A DNA stretch of 64,000 bases from Magnetovibrio sp. (GTDB lineage: Bacteria; Pseudomonadota; Alphaproteobacteria; Rhodospirillales; Casp-alpha2): assembly GCA_002690705.1 (NCBI GenBank), contig NZFO01000008.1, positions 61,252 to 125,251 on the forward strand, in the 5' to 3' direction. A program made the position numbers and the translations under genes. The notes below the pieces were generated by a model. The model worked only from the letters and a program-made list of their open reading frames with translations. It had not been told where the DNA came from and made no database searches. Positions 62,441 through 64,000 of the stretch are shown here, piece by piece; the first letter of the stretch is position 1; each line of letters starts with the position of its first letter.

Positions 62441-63335
62441 GTGGCTGGATTATGCATTTATGATTCGGGCACTATGTGCAACCACGGTTATGAGCTTCTC
62501 AATTGCGCCAGTGGGTGCTTTTCTCGTTCTTCGTCGCCTCTCGCTAGCTGGCGAAGCGATGGCACATGCTATTGTTCCGGGTATAGTGATCGGATTTGTC
62601 GTAGCTGGACTGTCAGTCGTATCGATGGTTATTGGCGGTTTAACAGCAGGGATTGCAGTTGCAGCCTTGACCAGCTTGCTCGCCCGTAAAACTATCATTC
62701 GCGAAGATGCGAGTTTGGCATCTTTGTACTTAACAGCTCTGGCACTGGGCATATTCATTCTCTCTGCGGCAGGCTCAGCTGTTCCACTTAAAAGTTTTCT
62801 ATTTGGCTCGATCTTAGGTATTGATAATCAAACCTTGGGACTAATTGGCGCCACAACTACCATCACTTTAGTAAGCTTTTCTATAATCCTCAGGTCGTTA
62901 ATTACCGATACGATCGACCCTATATTTCACGAGAGCCAAACCAGGCATCCAAGCCTTGTGACACAATGGTTTATGTTTCTGGTCGTGCTCAATCTTTTGG
63001 GGGCGTTTAAAACTCTTGGCACATTGATGGCAGTCGGGTTAATGATTCTACCTGCTACGGCGGCGCGCTATTGGACATCGACAATCACAAGCTACCTGCT
63101 TTTAACCGTGAGCTTTGCTCTATTTAGTTGTTGGGTAGGATTAATAATATCATTTTATCTGACTGAAGTCCCATCAGGGCCAGCTATTATATTGGTCGCA
63201 GCTGCAGTTTTCTTCTTCAGTCTTTTTTTTGGATCGCACGGTTTCTGCGCTACGAGGTGGATTTTCAAATCTCAAACAACGAACTCAGTTTATACACGCA
63301 AGCCCCCCCAATTCAGCAAAGGAGAAAACACATGA
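62433..63335 (+). CDS. metal ABC transporter permease, paralogue of ZnuB
   Basis: Membrane subunit of 300 residues. The frame is open from ATG 62403, but I choose TTG 62433: AAGGAGG lies eight bases upstream and the protein then starts FEWLDYAFMIRALCATTVMS, colinear with ZnuB at 21336. The start overlaps the ATPase stop by eight bases. The family motif APVGAFLVLRRLSLAGEAMA and HAIVPG is near residues 26-51, and AFKTLGTLMAVGLMILPATA lies in the later half. It has about eight to nine helices. It ends in an ATGA overlap with the binding-protein gene. Confidence 0.87.
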   Translation: MFEWLDYAFMIRALCATTVMSFSIAPVGAFLVLRRLSLAGEAMAHAIVPGIVIGFVVAGLSVVSMVIGGLTAGIAVAALTSLLARKTIIREDASLASLYLTALALGIFILSAAGSAVPLKSFLFGSILGIDNQTLGLIGATTTITLVSFSIILRSLITDTIDPIFHESQTRHPSLVTQWFMFLVVLNLLGAFKTLGTLMAVGLMILPATAARYWTSTITSYLLLTVSFALFSCWVGLIISFYLTEVPSGPAIILVAAAVFFFSLFFGSHGFCATRWIFKSQTTNSVYTRKPPQFSKGENT

Positions 63336-64000
63336 AAAAAACACTCCCTTTTCTAATATCCTTTTGGATACTCTTCCCCACGACACCAGTAAATGCACAC
63401 AACAAGCTGAAAATAGTTGCGAGCTTCTCAATTCTAGGGGATATGGTCCACCAAATTACTGGGGATTTAGCCGAAATCACAACGATCGTTGGCCCAGACG
63501 CAGATGCCCATGTTTATACGCCAACTGCCAGCGACGCCAAGTCGGTGAAAAATGCAGATCTAATTTTTGTTAATGGTTTGGGTTTTGAAACTTGGGCAAA
63601 ATCTCTTATTCAAACTTCAGGGACACAGGCCACCGTTTCTGTTGCAACTTATGGGATCGAACCATTGATGGTAGATGGTGAAGTCGACCCACATGCATGG
63701 AACTCATTGAAAAATGGTATAATTTATATCAGAAACATTGCAGACACCCTGGCCACGAAAGATCCGAAAAATGCTCTTGTTTATAGAGCAAACCATAAGG
63801 CTTATTCGGATCGGCTCGCAGACTTACATAATCGTGCGCTCACCAAAATTAAACAGCTACCTGACAATAGACGAACGGTCGTTACCGCACATGATGCTTT
63901 TGGTTATTTAGAGTCTTCATATCAGCTCAATTTTTTAGCCCCAATTGGCATTGATACTGCAGCTGAACCATCTGCGTCGGGTCTGGCAAAACTCATTGAT
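63332..64000 (+). CDS. metal ABC transporter substrate-binding protein (3' end outside the window)
   Basis: The first 223 residues are seen. Signal peptide MKKTLPFLISFWILFPTTPV with cleavage after VNA; then KLKIVASFSILGDMVHQITG as in ZnuA. Metal-ligand histidines are His60 (DAHVY), His121 (DPHAW) and His187 (TAHDAF). The loop between the first two, which in ZnuA at 19485 is a 30-residue His/Asp repeat, is short here (GIEPLMVDGEV) with no histidines. GGAG lies before ATG 63332, which overlaps the permease stop (ATGA). With the riboswitch upstream, cobalt is the likeliest cargo, but zinc or manganese cannot be excluded. Confidence 0.88.
   Translation, partial: MKKTLPFLISFWILFPTTPVNAHNKLKIVASFSILGDMVHQITGDLAEITTIVGPDADAHVYTPTASDAKSVKNADLIFVNGLGFETWAKSLIQTSGTQATVSVATYGIEPLMVDGEVDPHAWNSLKNGIIYIRNIADTLATKDPKNALVYRANHKAYSDRLADLHNRALTKIKQLPDNRRTVVTAHDAFGYLESSYQLNFLAPIGIDTAAEPSASGLAKLID

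Overview
The window looks like chromosomal DNA of an alphaproteobacterium, most likely a marine, uncultivated-type Rhodospirillales/SAR116-like lineage. The reasons are the gene order rpmH-rnpA-yidD-yidC-engB-argB / HAD nucleotidase-dapD-dapE, a TAXI-type TRAP transporter, many acyl-CoA and CoA-transferase genes, IalB and LbtU-type envelope proteins, and moderate GC. This is inferred from gene content only. I saw no rRNA, CRISPR array, intact transposase, integrase or obvious DNA-binding regulator.

Region 1-16.3 kb is a catabolic block. A TRAP/TAXI uptake system (minus strand) is followed by a minus-strand set for acyl-CoA breakdown (MmgE/PrpD, isovaleryl-type acyl-CoA dehydrogenase, HMG-CoA-lyase-like enzyme, two crotonases, CaiB/BaiF CoA-transferase). 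A divergent plus-strand set carries a paired acyl-CoA dehydrogenase, a three-subunit molybdenum hydroxylase, a flavin reductase-like protein and an EamA exporter. A perfect 9-bp inverted repeat lies in the divergent promoter. The substrate is unknown. Next come a cold-shock gene with a small charged protein behind it and a membrane spermidine-synthase-like protein.

Region 19.4-25.2 kb holds a zinc importer (znuA/B/C) with a Zur-like box, then a 2.6-kb stretch bounded by a 30-bp exact copy of the 3' part of a tRNA-Arg gene. That stretch contains thrB (homoserine kinase) and decayed sequence, and looks like a small integrated element or its remnant. From 25.5 to 34.2 kb come a lipoprotein, gpt, an MBL hydrolase, panC, ggt, a relic of a trans-aconitate methyltransferase, a dihydrolipoamide-dehydrogenase-like flavoprotein and a TVP38 protein.

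Region 34.4-44.5 kb is core housekeeping: rpmH-rnpA-yidD-yidC-engB-argB, then the dapD-dapE lysine branch, truA and a HAD phosphatase. Region 44.5-48.9 kb is a gene graveyard around one intact FAH-family gene. The recognisable relics are an AAA ATPase/DUF4143 gene and an Asp/Glu racemase gene, each broken by stops and frameshifts. From 49 to 57.2 kb are argG, ialB-rlmN, a SpoU methyltransferase, a quinone oxidoreductase, an acyl-CoA synthetase and a PanB-like protein that has lost the usual metal ligands.

Region 57-64 kb returns to metals. A DUF1826 gene sits behind a second box identical over 13 bp to the znu one. An LbtU-like porin has an apparent one-base frameshift in its signal peptide. 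A cobalamin riboswitch leads into a previously unnamed 52-residue membrane peptide and a second Znu-like ABC importer (ATPase, permease, binding protein; the last runs off the end). The riboswitch, and the lack of a His-rich loop in the second binding protein, suggest that this copy is a cobalt importer paralogous to the zinc importer 40 kb away. I consider this the most interesting system in the window.
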